A stretch of 64,000 bases of DNA from positions 1-64,000 of the forward strand of contig NZ_JACCHQ010000030.1 of NCBI RefSeq assembly GCF_016031655.1. Direction: 5' to 3'. The first letter of the stretch is position 1, and each line of letters opens with the position of its first letter. A program made the translations under genes and the position numbers. The notes under the pieces were generated by a model, which was not told the origin of the DNA, ran no database searches, and worked only from the letters and a program-made list of their open reading frames with translations. The DNA comes from Bradyrhizobium glycinis. Its GTDB lineage: Bacteria; Pseudomonadota; Alphaproteobacteria; Rhizobiales; Xanthobacteraceae. Below are positions 8,157 through 17,194 of the stretch, piece after piece.

Positions 8157-9953
8157 CTAGGGGGATTTGGCAGCTGTCGCTGCAGCCTCGGCAGCCGTCA
8201 CGCTGGCCCGTGCGTTCTCCTGCACCATGAACTGGGCCTTGGCCATCTCGGCAAAATGGCCGCCTTTGGCCACGAGTTCATCGAAAGTTCCGGTTTCGAT
8301 CACGCGTCCATTCTCGAACACCAGGATCCGCGTGGCGTTGCGGATGGTGGAGAGGCGATGGGCGATCACGAAGGTGGTGCGGCCCCTCATCACTTCATCG
8401 AGAGCAGCATTCAGCTTGACCTCGGTGACGGCGTCGAGCGCAGAGGTCGCCTCGTCCAGGATCAGGATCGGCGGGTCCTTCAGCAGGGCGCGGGCGATCG
8501 ACAGCCGCTGCCGCTCGCCGCCGGAGAGCATGCGGCCGCGCTCGCCGGCATTGGTCCCGAAGCCGCCGCTGCGTTCGATGAAGTCGAGCGCCTGGGCGCG
8601 CTCGGCAGCCTTGCGCATCTCGGCTTCGGTCGCATCCGGCTTGCCGACGCGTAAGTTCTCCTCGATCGAGCGGTTGAACAGCAGCGCTTCCTGGAACACC
8701 ACGCCGATGTTCCGCCGCAGCGAGGTCAGCGTGACGCCGCGCACGTCCATGCCGTCGATCTTGATGACGCCGGATTGCGGATCGAAGGCGCGATGCAAGA
8801 GCGCAATCGCGGTCGACTTGCCGGCCCCGGTCGGGCCGACCAGCGCAATGGTCTGGCCGGGCAGCGCGGTGAAGGTGAGGTCCTCGATCGCCGGCCGCTT
8901 GCCGTCATAAGAGAACGTGACGTCGTTGAACTCGACGAGGCCCGACAGCCTGCCGGCATCGATTGCGTCGGGCCGGTCGTGCACCGCGGGCACGGCGTCG
9001 AGCACATTGAAGAACTCGCGCAGGCGCGGCGCCTCCATGAACACGTTGTTGATGAAGCTCACGACTTGTTCGAGCCTCTGGATCAGCATCGTCGCGAAGC
9101 TCACGAACATCACGATCTCGCCGACTGATGTCAGCCCCTTGTCGTGCAGCGCGATACCTACGGTGAAGATCGTGAGCACCGTGATGGTGGTGGAGGCGCG
9201 CGTGATCACCGTGACCAGCGCCCACCACGACAGCACCGGCATCTGTGCGGCCAGCAGCTCATCGGCGACGGAGCGCAGTCCCTTCACCTCGGATTCGACG
9301 CGGACGAAACTCTGCACCAGCGCGACATTGCCGAGCGCATCGGAGGCGCGGGCGGAAAGCTCGCTGTAGTGCTCCTCGACTTCCATCTGCATGCCGAAGG
9401 TCTTGCGCACCACGAAGGTCGTCAGTGCGGTGAAGACGATGCAGAGCACGAACAAGAGGATCGCCAGCCGCCAGTTCAGGTAGAGCGACAGCGGCAGCAG
9501 CACCAGGACCGAAAGGATCGCGGCAAAGTGCTCGCGGAAGAAGCCGAGCCACAGCCGCCACAACGCGTCCGTGCCGTTGAGCATGACCTTCATCAGCCGG
9601 CCGGAATGGGTGCCGGAGTGGAAGGTCAAGGGCAGCTGCAGGATGTGCTCGAAATAATCGGTCAGCACCGCCTGGCGCTGGCGATGCGAGAGCCGGTCGG
9701 CCTGCAAGGCCACCAGCGCGCTGCAGACGATGGTGAACAGCCCGAACGCGACCCAGGCGGCCAGGAACGGCCAGGCCGAGCTCGAGCCGGCCACGGTCTT
9801 GCCCGAGAGCACGTCGACGATCCGGCCGAACAGCACGGGCTCGGCGAACTGCGATCCCGCCAGCAGGAGATTGGCGACCGCGAGCAGCCAGCCCAGCCGC
9901 GCCTCCTTGCCGAGCAGCTCGAGAACGCGGGTGTAGAGACGGAGGATGGACAT
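8157..9953 (-). CDS. ndvA: Cyclic beta-1,2-glucan ABC exporter NdvA/ChvA
   Basis: This fused membrane/ATPase half-transporter (dimer in the inner membrane) exports cyclic beta-glucans to the periplasm, needed for osmoadaptation and host attachment in rhizobia. The 598-residue protein has about six membrane segments (residues 15-300) followed by one ATPase domain. Walker A is GPTGAGKST, the signature is LSGGERQRLS, Walker B is ILILDEATSALD, and the switch histidine is in VIAHRLSTI. I start at ATG 9951-9953 (MSILRLYTRVLELLG), where family similarity begins; an in-frame ATG 11 codons upstream exists. The synthase gene ndvB is not in the window. Confidence 0.92.
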   Translation of the reverse strand: MSILRLYTRVLELLGKEARLGWLLAVANLLLAGSQFAEPVLFGRIVDVLSGKTVAGSSSAWPFLAAWVAFGLFTIVCSALVALQADRLSHRQRQAVLTDYFEHILQLPLTFHSGTHSGRLMKVMLNGTDALWRLWLGFFREHFAAILSVLVLLPLSLYLNWRLAILLFVLCIVFTALTTFVVRKTFGMQMEVEEHYSELSARASDALGNVALVQSFVRVESEVKGLRSVADELLAAQMPVLSWWALVTVITRASTTITVLTIFTVGIALHDKGLTSVGEIVMFVSFATMLIQRLEQVVSFINNVFMEAPRLREFFNVLDAVPAVHDRPDAIDAGRLSGLVEFNDVTFSYDGKRPAIEDLTFTALPGQTIALVGPTGAGKSTAIALLHRAFDPQSGVIKIDGMDVRGVTLTSLRRNIGVVFQEALLFNRSIEENLRVGKPDATEAEMRKAAERAQALDFIERSGGFGTNAGERGRMLSGGERQRLSIARALLKDPPILILDEATSALDAVTEVKLNAALDEVMRGRTTFVIAHRLSTIRNATRILVFENGRVIETGTFDELVAKGGHFAEMAKAQFMVQENARASVTAAEAAATAAKSP

Positions 9954-10035
9954 GCGGACGGGGGACTCGGTGACGACGGAGCCCACATTCTAAGCAGGGA
10001 CCGCCGCAAGATACAGCGCAAGCTTTCGGTTTTGC

Positions 10036-11085
10036 TCAATTGATCAGCCGCTCTGCCAGCGGCGGCAGGAACTCGCCGTCGAAGACGTCGCGAGGCGTCG
10101 GCCGTTTGCGGAATTTGAAATCCTGCGCGATCTGATCGATTGAACGTTCCAGGCGCGCCGGGTCGACGCCGCCGAGGCCGCTGCGCTTCACCTCGTCGGT
10201 CAGGATGTTGTCGGCAAGGACCGCGTGCAGGCGCTTCAGCTCCAAATTGCGGTCGCCGTCGTCGATGCAGCTCGCGGCCTCCTCCGCCGCACGCGCCGGC
10301 TCTCTGGCCGTCGCTGTGATGCCCGCGATCAAGGCGCGGACGAAGCCTTTCACGGCATCCGGCTTCGCTGCGGCGAAGGCGGTGTTGGCCACCACGGCAA
10401 AGCCGTAGGCCTCACAGCCGTAGTCCGCATAGCGCAGCACGACGAGATCGGCTTCGGGCACGCCGCGATCGCGCAGGTTCACCGCCGAGAGGTAGCTGAA
10501 GCCCGCGACTGCATCGACCTGTCCCGCGGACAGGATCGGTTCGCGCACCGCGGCACTAATCTTGTGGAATTTGACATGCGATGCCTTGATGCCGTTCTGC
10601 TGCGCCAGCGCCGGCCACAGCCGCATCGACAGATCGCCGTCGGCAACGCCGACGGTCTTGCCGTCGAGGTCGGGCAGGACACGGATACCGCGGCTCCTGC
10701 GCGCGACGACCGCGTAAGGCGCGCGGTCGAACAGTACGAACACGGCCTTGACCGGCGCGGCGTCGTCCTTGTCACGAAAACGTATCAGCTCGTTGATGTC
10801 GACCAGCGCAAGCTCACTGTCGCCTTTGGCTACGCGTGCGAGCGCCTCCGGCGATCCGCTCGCGCTGTTGAAGGACACGTTGAGATGCTCGGCGCCGAAC
10901 CTGCCGTCCTTTGCCGCAAGGAAGAACGGCGCCATGCTCGCATCGATGGGACGGTCGAAGGTGAAGTGGATGGCAGTCGAGGGAGTGCCGCTCCCGGCCG
11001 CAATGGCTTCGCGCACAGTCGGTGCGGTGAACCAAATTGCAAGAGCCAGCAGGCACTGAAGGGCGATTGTCTTGAATCCGGACAT
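10036..11085 (-). CDS. ABC-type solute-binding protein, NMT1/THI5-SsuA-like
   Basis: This is a 349-residue putative periplasmic binding protein of the nitrate/sulfonate/taurine/pyrimidine-precursor group. A signal peptide ends near REAIAAG. The early strand contains DRPIDASMAPFFLAAKDGRF, with the typical continuation EHLNVSF, and GKTVGVADGDLS and DAVAGFSYLS follow. These are characteristic of NMT1-like proteins, including the FLAAKDG segment. The internal ATG at 11083-11085 was chosen because it gives a clean signal peptide. No permease or ATPase gene is next to it: ndvA lies downstream on the same strand and the upstream gene is divergent. The ligand cannot be told from sequence. Confidence 0.75.
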   Translation of the reverse strand: MSGFKTIALQCLLALAIWFTAPTVREAIAAGSGTPSTAIHFTFDRPIDASMAPFFLAAKDGRFGAEHLNVSFNSASGSPEALARVAKGDSELALVDINELIRFRDKDDAAPVKAVFVLFDRAPYAVVARRSRGIRVLPDLDGKTVGVADGDLSMRLWPALAQQNGIKASHVKFHKISAAVREPILSAGQVDAVAGFSYLSAVNLRDRGVPEADLVVLRYADYGCEAYGFAVVANTAFAAAKPDAVKGFVRALIAGITATAREPARAAEEAASCIDDGDRNLELKRLHAVLADNILTDEVKRSGLGGVDPARLERSIDQIAQDFKFRKRPTPRDVFDGEFLPPLAERLIN

Positions 11086-11228
11086 CGGTCGCGCCGGCCC
11101 CGCATGGTTATGGTTTCGTGACGCTTGCAGCGCCGGCCCGCGATGAGCGTGCGCGCGCCAACATGAACGGCGGATGAGCGGGCTTGCGGCATCGTTACGC
11201 AACCCCGTTCAGCTTGTGTTGGGGTTGG

Positions 11229-11253
11229 GGAACCTACTTACGGGGTGAGTGTT
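11229..11253 (+). promoter_or_regulatory. Candidate EcfG (general stress sigma factor) promoter
   Basis: GGAAC at 11229-11233, 16 bp, then TGTT at 11250-11253. This matches the alphaproteobacterial EcfG pattern with one deviation in the -10 element. It lies 53 bp upstream of the Gly/Tyr-rich exported protein gene. The window also encodes EcfG itself. Confidence 0.4.
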
Positions 11254-11306
11254 TGACAGACATCAGCCTGACGTCAGGCACCGAGGTCCCAAGGAGGGTC
11301 CAGATC

Positions 11307-11669
11307 ATGTTTGACAGCTTGTCGAAGTTCGTCGGCCGCAAGGCCGTTCTTGCCACGGCCGCCGTGGTGGCCCTGACTGCCGCTGCACCCAGCGCCTCCT
11401 ACGCGGGCGGTCGCCATTGGCATGGTGGTGGTGGCGGCGCCGCCGCTGCTGCCGCGATGTTCGGCCTGGCCGCGACCGGCCTCGCGATCGCAGCCAGCCG
11501 CGATGCCTACGCCTATGATCCGGGTCCGGTTTACTATTACGAGGGCGGCCCGGCCTATTACAGCGGCCCCGGCTATGGTCCCTATTATTACGACTCGGGC
11601 CGCCGCTACACATATGGGGGCTACAAAAACCCCTGCGCCCACGGCTATTCCGGCTACAGCTGCTATTGA
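11307..11669 (+). CDS. Small Gly/Tyr-rich exported protein
   Basis: A 120-residue protein. A clear signal peptide (MFDSLSKFVGRKAVLATAAV..., cleavage near ASYAGG, about residue 35) precedes a Gly/Ala run. A Tyr-, Gly- and Pro-rich tail follows (YYYEGGPAYYSGPGYGPYYY region) and ends with two cysteines in NPCAHGYSGYSCY. AGGAGG precedes the chosen ATG. No known enzymatic domain is visible. Such low-complexity secreted proteins are frequent in Bradyrhizobium and their roles are mostly unknown. A strong terminator follows, so it is a single-gene unit. The upstream EcfG-like promoter suggests stress induction. Confidence 0.75.
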   Translation: MFDSLSKFVGRKAVLATAAVVALTAAAPSASYAGGRHWHGGGGGAAAAAAMFGLAATGLAIAASRDAYAYDPGPVYYYEGGPAYYSGPGYGPYYYDSGRRYTYGGYKNPCAHGYSGYSCY

Positions 11670-11692
11670 CCGATCGGCGATACTCATCGGCG

Positions 11693-11729
11693 AACAAGCC
11701 GCCGCGCTTGCCGCGGCGGCTTGTTTTTT
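11693..11729 (+). terminator. Rho-independent terminator
   Basis: A 14-bp perfect stem (aacaagccgccgcg at 11693-11706 with its complement at 11712-11725) is followed by a T run to 11729. It closes the Gly/Tyr-rich protein gene. Confidence 0.9.
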
Positions 11730-11786
11730 GCTTATCTTGTCGCGTGTTAACACGCCGGCCATTTGTTTAGAGTAGTTTCGCGTACC

Positions 11787-12191
11787 ATGAGTGATTCGCT
11801 TGAGCGGCTATATCTGGCTGTGCTCGCGGCCAAAGACCTTGATCCGGCAACATCGCGCACGGCCCGGCTGTTTCAGCGTGGGCCCTCAAAAATGGCAAAG
11901 AAGCTGGCCGAGGAGGCCATCGAAGTCGTCATCGATGCGGTCAATGGCGATAGCGAGGCCGTGATCCGGGAAAGCGCCGACCTGCTCTACAATCTCACCG
12001 TGCTGTGGGCTTCGGCCGGAGTACGCCCCGAGGACGTCTGGCGGGAAATGACGCGGCGGGAGGACATGCTCGGAATTGCCGAGAAACTGCCGAAGTCGCC
12101 GGCGAAATTGCCCAAAGTCGCGTCACCGCGCATGGCCTCGCGGCGGCCTATTGTCGCGCTTGATGGCCGCGCCGCACGCAAACGCCACTAG
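11787..12191 (+). CDS. hisE: Phosphoribosyl-ATP pyrophosphatase (HisE-like), isolated copy
   Basis: HisE converts phosphoribosyl-ATP to phosphoribosyl-AMP, the second step of histidine synthesis. The 134-residue protein carries the MazG-like helical signature: KMAKKLAEEAIEVVIDAV, then the ESADLLYNLTVLWASAGV helix with the acidic metal ligands (EE in the first helix, E..D in the second). The last 35 residues are a basic extension (PKVASPRMASRRP region) not needed for the fold. No other his gene is adjacent, so it is probably a second, dispersed hisE rather than the his-operon copy. The internal ATG at 11787 was chosen because similarity starts there. A role in cleaning up other nucleotides is possible. 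Confidence 0.8.
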   Translation: MSDSLERLYLAVLAAKDLDPATSRTARLFQRGPSKMAKKLAEEAIEVVIDAVNGDSEAVIRESADLLYNLTVLWASAGVRPEDVWREMTRREDMLGIAEKLPKSPAKLPKVASPRMASRRPIVALDGRAARKRH

Positions 12192-12258
12192 AAACGTCAC
12201 AAATCGCTCAAAAACTGGCGATGGACAAATCCGTCCCATGGTGCTTCATCGCGGCGCC

Positions 12259-12840
12259 ATGCTGAAACGTATCTACGACTGGTGCATCGACGCCGCCCAC
12301 AAGCCCTACGCGCTCTGGATCATGGGCATCGTCTCCTTCGCCGAAAGCTCCTTCTTTCCGGTCCCGCCGGATGTGATGCTGATTCCCATGTCACTGGCGC
12401 GTCCGCAGCGCGCCTGGCTTTATGCCGCGGTCTGCACCGTGACCTCGGTCCTCGGCGGCGTCGTCGGCTATGCCATCGGCGCGCTGCTGTTCGACTCGGT
12501 CGGCCAATGGCTGATCCAGGTCTACGGTCTTGCCGACAAGGTCGAGGCCTTCCGCGCCTCCTATGCCGAATGGGGTGCGGTGATCATCCTGCTCAAGGGA
12601 TTGACGCCGATCCCCTACAAGCTCGTCACCATCACCTCGGGCTTTGCCGGCTACAACATCATCCTGTTCATCCTGTGCTCGATCATCGCGCGCGGCGGGC
12701 GTTTCTTCGTCGTCGCGATCCTGCTCAACCGCTATGGTGACTGGATCCGGATCCGCATCGAGAAGCATCTCGGCCTCTGGGTCGCGATCGGAGCCGTGGT
12801 GCTGGTGCTCGGCTTCGTCATCGCGGTCAAGCTGATCTAG
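12259..12840 (+). CDS. YqaA/DedA-family (VTT domain) inner-membrane protein
   Basis: The 193-residue integral membrane protein begins MLKRIYDWCIDAAHKPYALW. The following segment, SFAESSFFPVPPDVMLIPMS, is the SNARE-associated/VTT (DedA-like) signature, with an early re-entrant acidic E and PPD motif. A second half contains KGLTPIPYKLVTITSGFAG and then IIARGGRFFVVAILL, the conserved arginine-containing helix of the family. About four membrane spans are visible. DedA relatives move phospholipids or support envelope homeostasis; the exact substrate of this branch is unknown. An in-frame ATG at 12238 is an alternative start, and neither has a strong ribosome site. Confidence 0.85.
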   Translation: MLKRIYDWCIDAAHKPYALWIMGIVSFAESSFFPVPPDVMLIPMSLARPQRAWLYAAVCTVTSVLGGVVGYAIGALLFDSVGQWLIQVYGLADKVEAFRASYAEWGAVIILLKGLTPIPYKLVTITSGFAGYNIILFILCSIIARGGRFFVVAILLNRYGDWIRIRIEKHLGLWVAIGAVVLVLGFVIAVKLI

Positions 12841-12886
12841 GGCCGGCAGCTTTGCCGCCGCGCCGGCTTCGGCTACGGTTGCCGTC

Positions 12887-13426
12887 ATGATGGTTCGATC
12901 GGGCAATCCGGCCGCACGGCCTGGGACGTTGATGTCGGCAGCGCTGCTGCTCCTGCTCGCTGCCGGCGGGACAGCCTGGCCGCAATCCGCCCCGCCGGCG
13001 CTCGGCCTTCAGCAGCAGGGGGCGCAGGCCGTCCCGCCGCCATCGACCTCCGCTCCATCGGTGCCGCCGGCGCGCGAGGAGAATCCCGGGCTGATCAACG
13101 AAATGGGCAAGCTGTTCGACAAGCTGCCTTCGATCCTGCCGCCGATCAAAAGCCCCAGTGAAACCATGGACGACCTGTCGCGGCTGGCCACGCCTTCGAC
13201 CATGGTGTCGGGGCGCGTGATCTGCCCGGTCTCTGCGAACGGCGCACCCGACTGCAAGCAGGCGGCCGACCAGCTCTGCCAGGGCAGGGGCTACAAGGAA
13301 GGCAAGAGCCTGAACGCCGACTCCGCGGAAAAATGCTCGGCCAAGGTCCTGATCCCGGGCCGGCAACGTAAACCCGACGACTGCCGCACCGACACTTTCG
13401 TGACCAGCGCGCTGTGCCAGAACTGA
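12887..13426 (+). CDS. Exported protein with six C-terminal cysteines, function unknown
   Basis: A 179-residue protein. A signal peptide (hydrophobic core MSAALLLLLAAGGTA, cleavage before Q-rich sequence) is followed by a Pro/Gln/Ser-rich linker to about residue 65. A conserved-looking domain then has six cysteines (ICPVSANG, DCKQAADQLCQG, EKCSAK, DDCRTDTF, SALCQN). The even number and the export signal suggest three disulfides in the periplasm. I do not recognise the family. The gene begins 46 bp after the YqaA-like gene and ends 30 bp before aspA, so it may be cotranscribed with either. Confidence 0.75.
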   Translation: MMVRSGNPAARPGTLMSAALLLLLAAGGTAWPQSAPPALGLQQQGAQAVPPPSTSAPSVPPAREENPGLINEMGKLFDKLPSILPPIKSPSETMDDLSRLATPSTMVSGRVICPVSANGAPDCKQAADQLCQGRGYKEGKSLNADSAEKCSAKVLIPGRQRKPDDCRTDTFVTSALCQN

Positions 13427-13456
13427 AGGCCGGCGCGCGAGAACCAAGGAGCGCCC

Positions 13457-14857
<1,401 letters not shown>

Positions 14858-14880
14858 GCGCCGGTCTCGCGCAACGTCGA

Positions 14881-14944
14881 ATCCGGAATCCATCGGGCCT
14901 CAGCGCAAATAGTGAAATGGATTCCGGGCTCGCCCCGGAATGAC
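14881..14944. repeat. Short copy of palindromic intergenic repeat type 1
   Basis: Arms atccggaatccat (14881-14893) and atggattccggg (14917-14928) form a dyad, followed by cgccccggaatgac (14931-14944). That 14-base end is identical to the right end of the element at 3774-3874. It lies in the gap after aspA. The rest of the gap, to 15084, shows no gene. Confidence 0.6.
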
Positions 14945-15084
14945 GGCAGAAGGAATTCCGCTGCTTGGAATTGCGGCAAACGCCTCCGCTGCGGCGCCCA
15001 AACGCAATACTTGACAGTGGAAAGATTGCCTTGTTGGTATGGCTCCCAGCTTCAATTTGACCGCCAGAAGAGGATCGTTCCGCA

Positions 15085-16053
15085 ATGTCCATGCCTGCCT
15101 TGTTCAAGGGGCGCCTGTCGATCCCTGTGATCGGCTCGCCGCTCTTCATCATCTCCGTGCCCGATCTCGTGATCGCGCAGTGCAAGGCGGGTGTGGTCGG
15201 CTCGTTTCCGGCGCTGAATGCGCGGCCGCCGGCGCTGCTCGACGAATGGCTGGCGCGGATCACCGAAGAACTCGCGGCCTATGACCGCGCTCATCCCGAC
15301 AGGCCGTCGGCGCCGTTCGCGGTGAACCAGATCGTGCACAAGTCGAACAACCGGCTCGATCACGACATGCAACTCTGCGCCAAGTACAAGGTGCCGATGA
15401 TCATCTCCTCGCTCGGCGCCCGCGAGGAGCTGAACCAGGCCGTGCACGGCTGGGGCGGTATCGTCTTCCACGACGTGATCAACCAGAAATTCGCGCACAA
15501 GGCGATCGAGAAGGGCGCCGACGGCCTGATCCTGGTCGCGGCCGGCGCCGGCGGGCATGCCGGCACCATCTCGCCGCTGGCCTTCGTGGCCGAGACACGA
15601 AAATGGTTTGACGGTCCGATCGCGCTGTCGGGTGCGATCGGCAACGGCAAGGCGATCCGCGCCGCGCGCATCTTGGGGGCCGACTTCGCCTATATCGGTT
15701 CGGCCTTCATCGCGACCAAGGAGGCCAATGCGGTCGAGAAGTACAAGGAGATGATCGCGGGCTCGAGCGCCGACGACATCGTCTATTCCAATCTCTTCAC
15801 CGGCGTGCACGGCAATTATCTGAAGCCCTCGATCCTGGCCGCAGGCATGGATCCCGACAATCTGCCGACGTCCGATCCCTCCAAGATGAACTTCGGCACC
15901 GACGCTTCCGGCGAGCGCGCCAAGCCGAAGGCCTGGAAGGAGATCTGGGGAAGCGGCCAGGGCATCGGCAGCATCGACAAGGTCGTGCCGGCGGCCGAGC
16001 TGATCGCGCGCTTCAAGCAGGAATACGACGAAGCGATCGATCCGCCGTTGTGA
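15085..16053 (+). CDS. Nitronate monooxygenase (NMO/2-nitropropane dioxygenase family), paralog 1
   Basis: This FMN-dependent TIM-barrel oxidase would oxidise toxic alkyl nitronates. The 322-residue protein starts PVIGSPLFIISVPDLVIAQC and contains VGSFPALNARP, ISSLG, and the conserved VAAGAGGHAGTISPLAFV block. The histidine in GGHAG is the family catalytic/nitronate-binding residue. The FMN phosphate-binding segments ALSGAIGNGKAI and GADFAYIGSAFIAT follow. It is 22 bp upstream of a thioesterase-fold gene, so the pair is probably cotranscribed. The physiological substrate is not known from sequence, and many members act in acyl or propionate-3-nitronate metabolism. Confidence 0.85.
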   Translation: MSMPALFKGRLSIPVIGSPLFIISVPDLVIAQCKAGVVGSFPALNARPPALLDEWLARITEELAAYDRAHPDRPSAPFAVNQIVHKSNNRLDHDMQLCAKYKVPMIISSLGAREELNQAVHGWGGIVFHDVINQKFAHKAIEKGADGLILVAAGAGGHAGTISPLAFVAETRKWFDGPIALSGAIGNGKAIRAARILGADFAYIGSAFIATKEANAVEKYKEMIAGSSADDIVYSNLFTGVHGNYLKPSILAAGMDPDNLPTSDPSKMNFGTDASGERAKPKAWKEIWGSGQGIGSIDKVVPAAELIARFKQEYDEAIDPPL

Positions 16054-16075
16054 TCGCTCCCAGATCGAGTGCAGC

Positions 16076-16849
16076 ATGACGGCCATCTACCGCGTCGACG
16101 GAAATAACGTCGTCACCAGCCCCGATGCAGCCGGCCCCTGGGACCGGCGCATGCAGCATGGCTCGGCACCGGCGTCGCTGGTGACGTGGGCGGCTGAGCG
16201 CATCCCGACGCCGGCGCCGATGGATGTCGCGCGCGTGACCATCGATCTGATGCGCCCGGTGCCGGTGGCGCCGCTCACGATCGCGACCGAGGTCCTGCGC
16301 GAGGGCCGCAAGATCCAGCTCTGCGGGATCAAGCTGCTCGCCGACGGCGTGCAGGTGGTCGGCGCCACCGTGCTGAAGATCAGGCGCCAGGAGCTGACGC
16401 TGCCCGACGAGATCGAGGAGCTGCCGGTCACGTTGCCTTCGCCGGAGGACTCGTTGGTCGAGGACGGTCATGCCGCCACCAGCCCGTTCGTGCGATCGGT
16501 CTCGATGCGCGCCGCGCGCGGCCGCTTCGGCCAGGCCGGTGCCGGCGCGATCTGGTTTCGCGTCGACCATCCGCTGATCGAAGGCGAGGCCGTCTCGCAG
16601 GCGATGCGCGCCGTGGTCGCCGCCGATTTCTCCAACGGCACCGCCTCGACGCTCGACTTCCGCGCCTGGACCTACATCAACGCCGACCTCACCGTGAGCT
16701 TTGCGCGCCAGCCGGTCGGCGAGTGGATCCTGCTCGACGGCGATTCCTGGATCGGCCCCGAGGGCGCGGGACTTGCGATGTCACGCCTCGCCGACTGCCA
16801 GGGCTATTTCGGCCGCGCGGTGCAGAGCCTCGTGATCGAGAAGCGGTGA
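16076..16849 (+). CDS. Acyl-CoA thioesterase-like protein (double hot-dog, TesB-like)
   Basis: The 257-residue protein has two hot-dog halves. The first contains HGSAPASLVTWAAERIPTP with the helix and long strands after it (DLMRPVPVAPLTIATEVLREGRKIQL). The second contains WFRVDHPLIEGE, DFSNGTASTLDFRAWTYINADLTVSF and GLAMSRLADCQGYFGRAVQSL. This is the pattern of the TesB-like thioesterase superfamily that hydrolyses acyl-CoA thioesters. It closely follows NMO paralog 1, suggesting a shared role in handling an unusual acyl compound; that is inference. Length is normal for the family. Confidence 0.78.
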   Translation: MTAIYRVDGNNVVTSPDAAGPWDRRMQHGSAPASLVTWAAERIPTPAPMDVARVTIDLMRPVPVAPLTIATEVLREGRKIQLCGIKLLADGVQVVGATVLKIRRQELTLPDEIEELPVTLPSPEDSLVEDGHAATSPFVRSVSMRAARGRFGQAGAGAIWFRVDHPLIEGEAVSQAMRAVVAADFSNGTASTLDFRAWTYINADLTVSFARQPVGEWILLDGDSWIGPEGAGLAMSRLADCQGYFGRAVQSLVIEKR

Positions 16850-16956
16850 GAGGCGCGAAGTCCGTGACACCGATCATGTGAGAGCCACCTCGCGCATCGC
16901 GTGATTGAACGGCAGGCTTCCGCCGCCGCGGAAGGGATGCTCGGCATCCTGCCAGT

Positions 16957-17055
16957 TCACACACCGTAGAAGATCTTGATCCCCCACAGCACCACGATGA
17001 TGGCCGTGATCAACGTGATCGCGGCGACCGCACTTTCCAGGGAAGCGACTCTCAT
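16957..17055 (-). CDS. Putative 32-residue single-span membrane peptide
   Basis: On the minus strand, an ATG at 17053-17055 is preceded at proper spacing by GGAGAG. It opens a 32-codon frame ending at TGA (16957-16959). The peptide begins MRVASLESAVAA, continues as a hydrophobic span (ITLITAIIVVLWGIKIF) and ends YGV. One transmembrane helix fits the whole centre. It lies in the 345-bp gap between the thioesterase gene and the downstream acyl-CoA synthetase, where nothing else is evident. It may be a small membrane protein or the leader of the synthetase transcript, although 17056-17194 shows no attenuator-like hairpin. Confidence 0.45.
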   Translation of the reverse strand: MRVASLESAVAAITLITAIIVVLWGIKIFYGV

Positions 17056-17194
17056 TTCACTCTCCGCTTCCCAGCCCCATCAGCGGTCTAGTTGATTCCC
17101 TGATTCGCCGGCAATTGCGCGGGCATCGCCGTCGTCGACTCCGTTGCGGGCTGTGGTGCCGAAGCAACAACGACACCGTAGAATTCCGGAGTAT

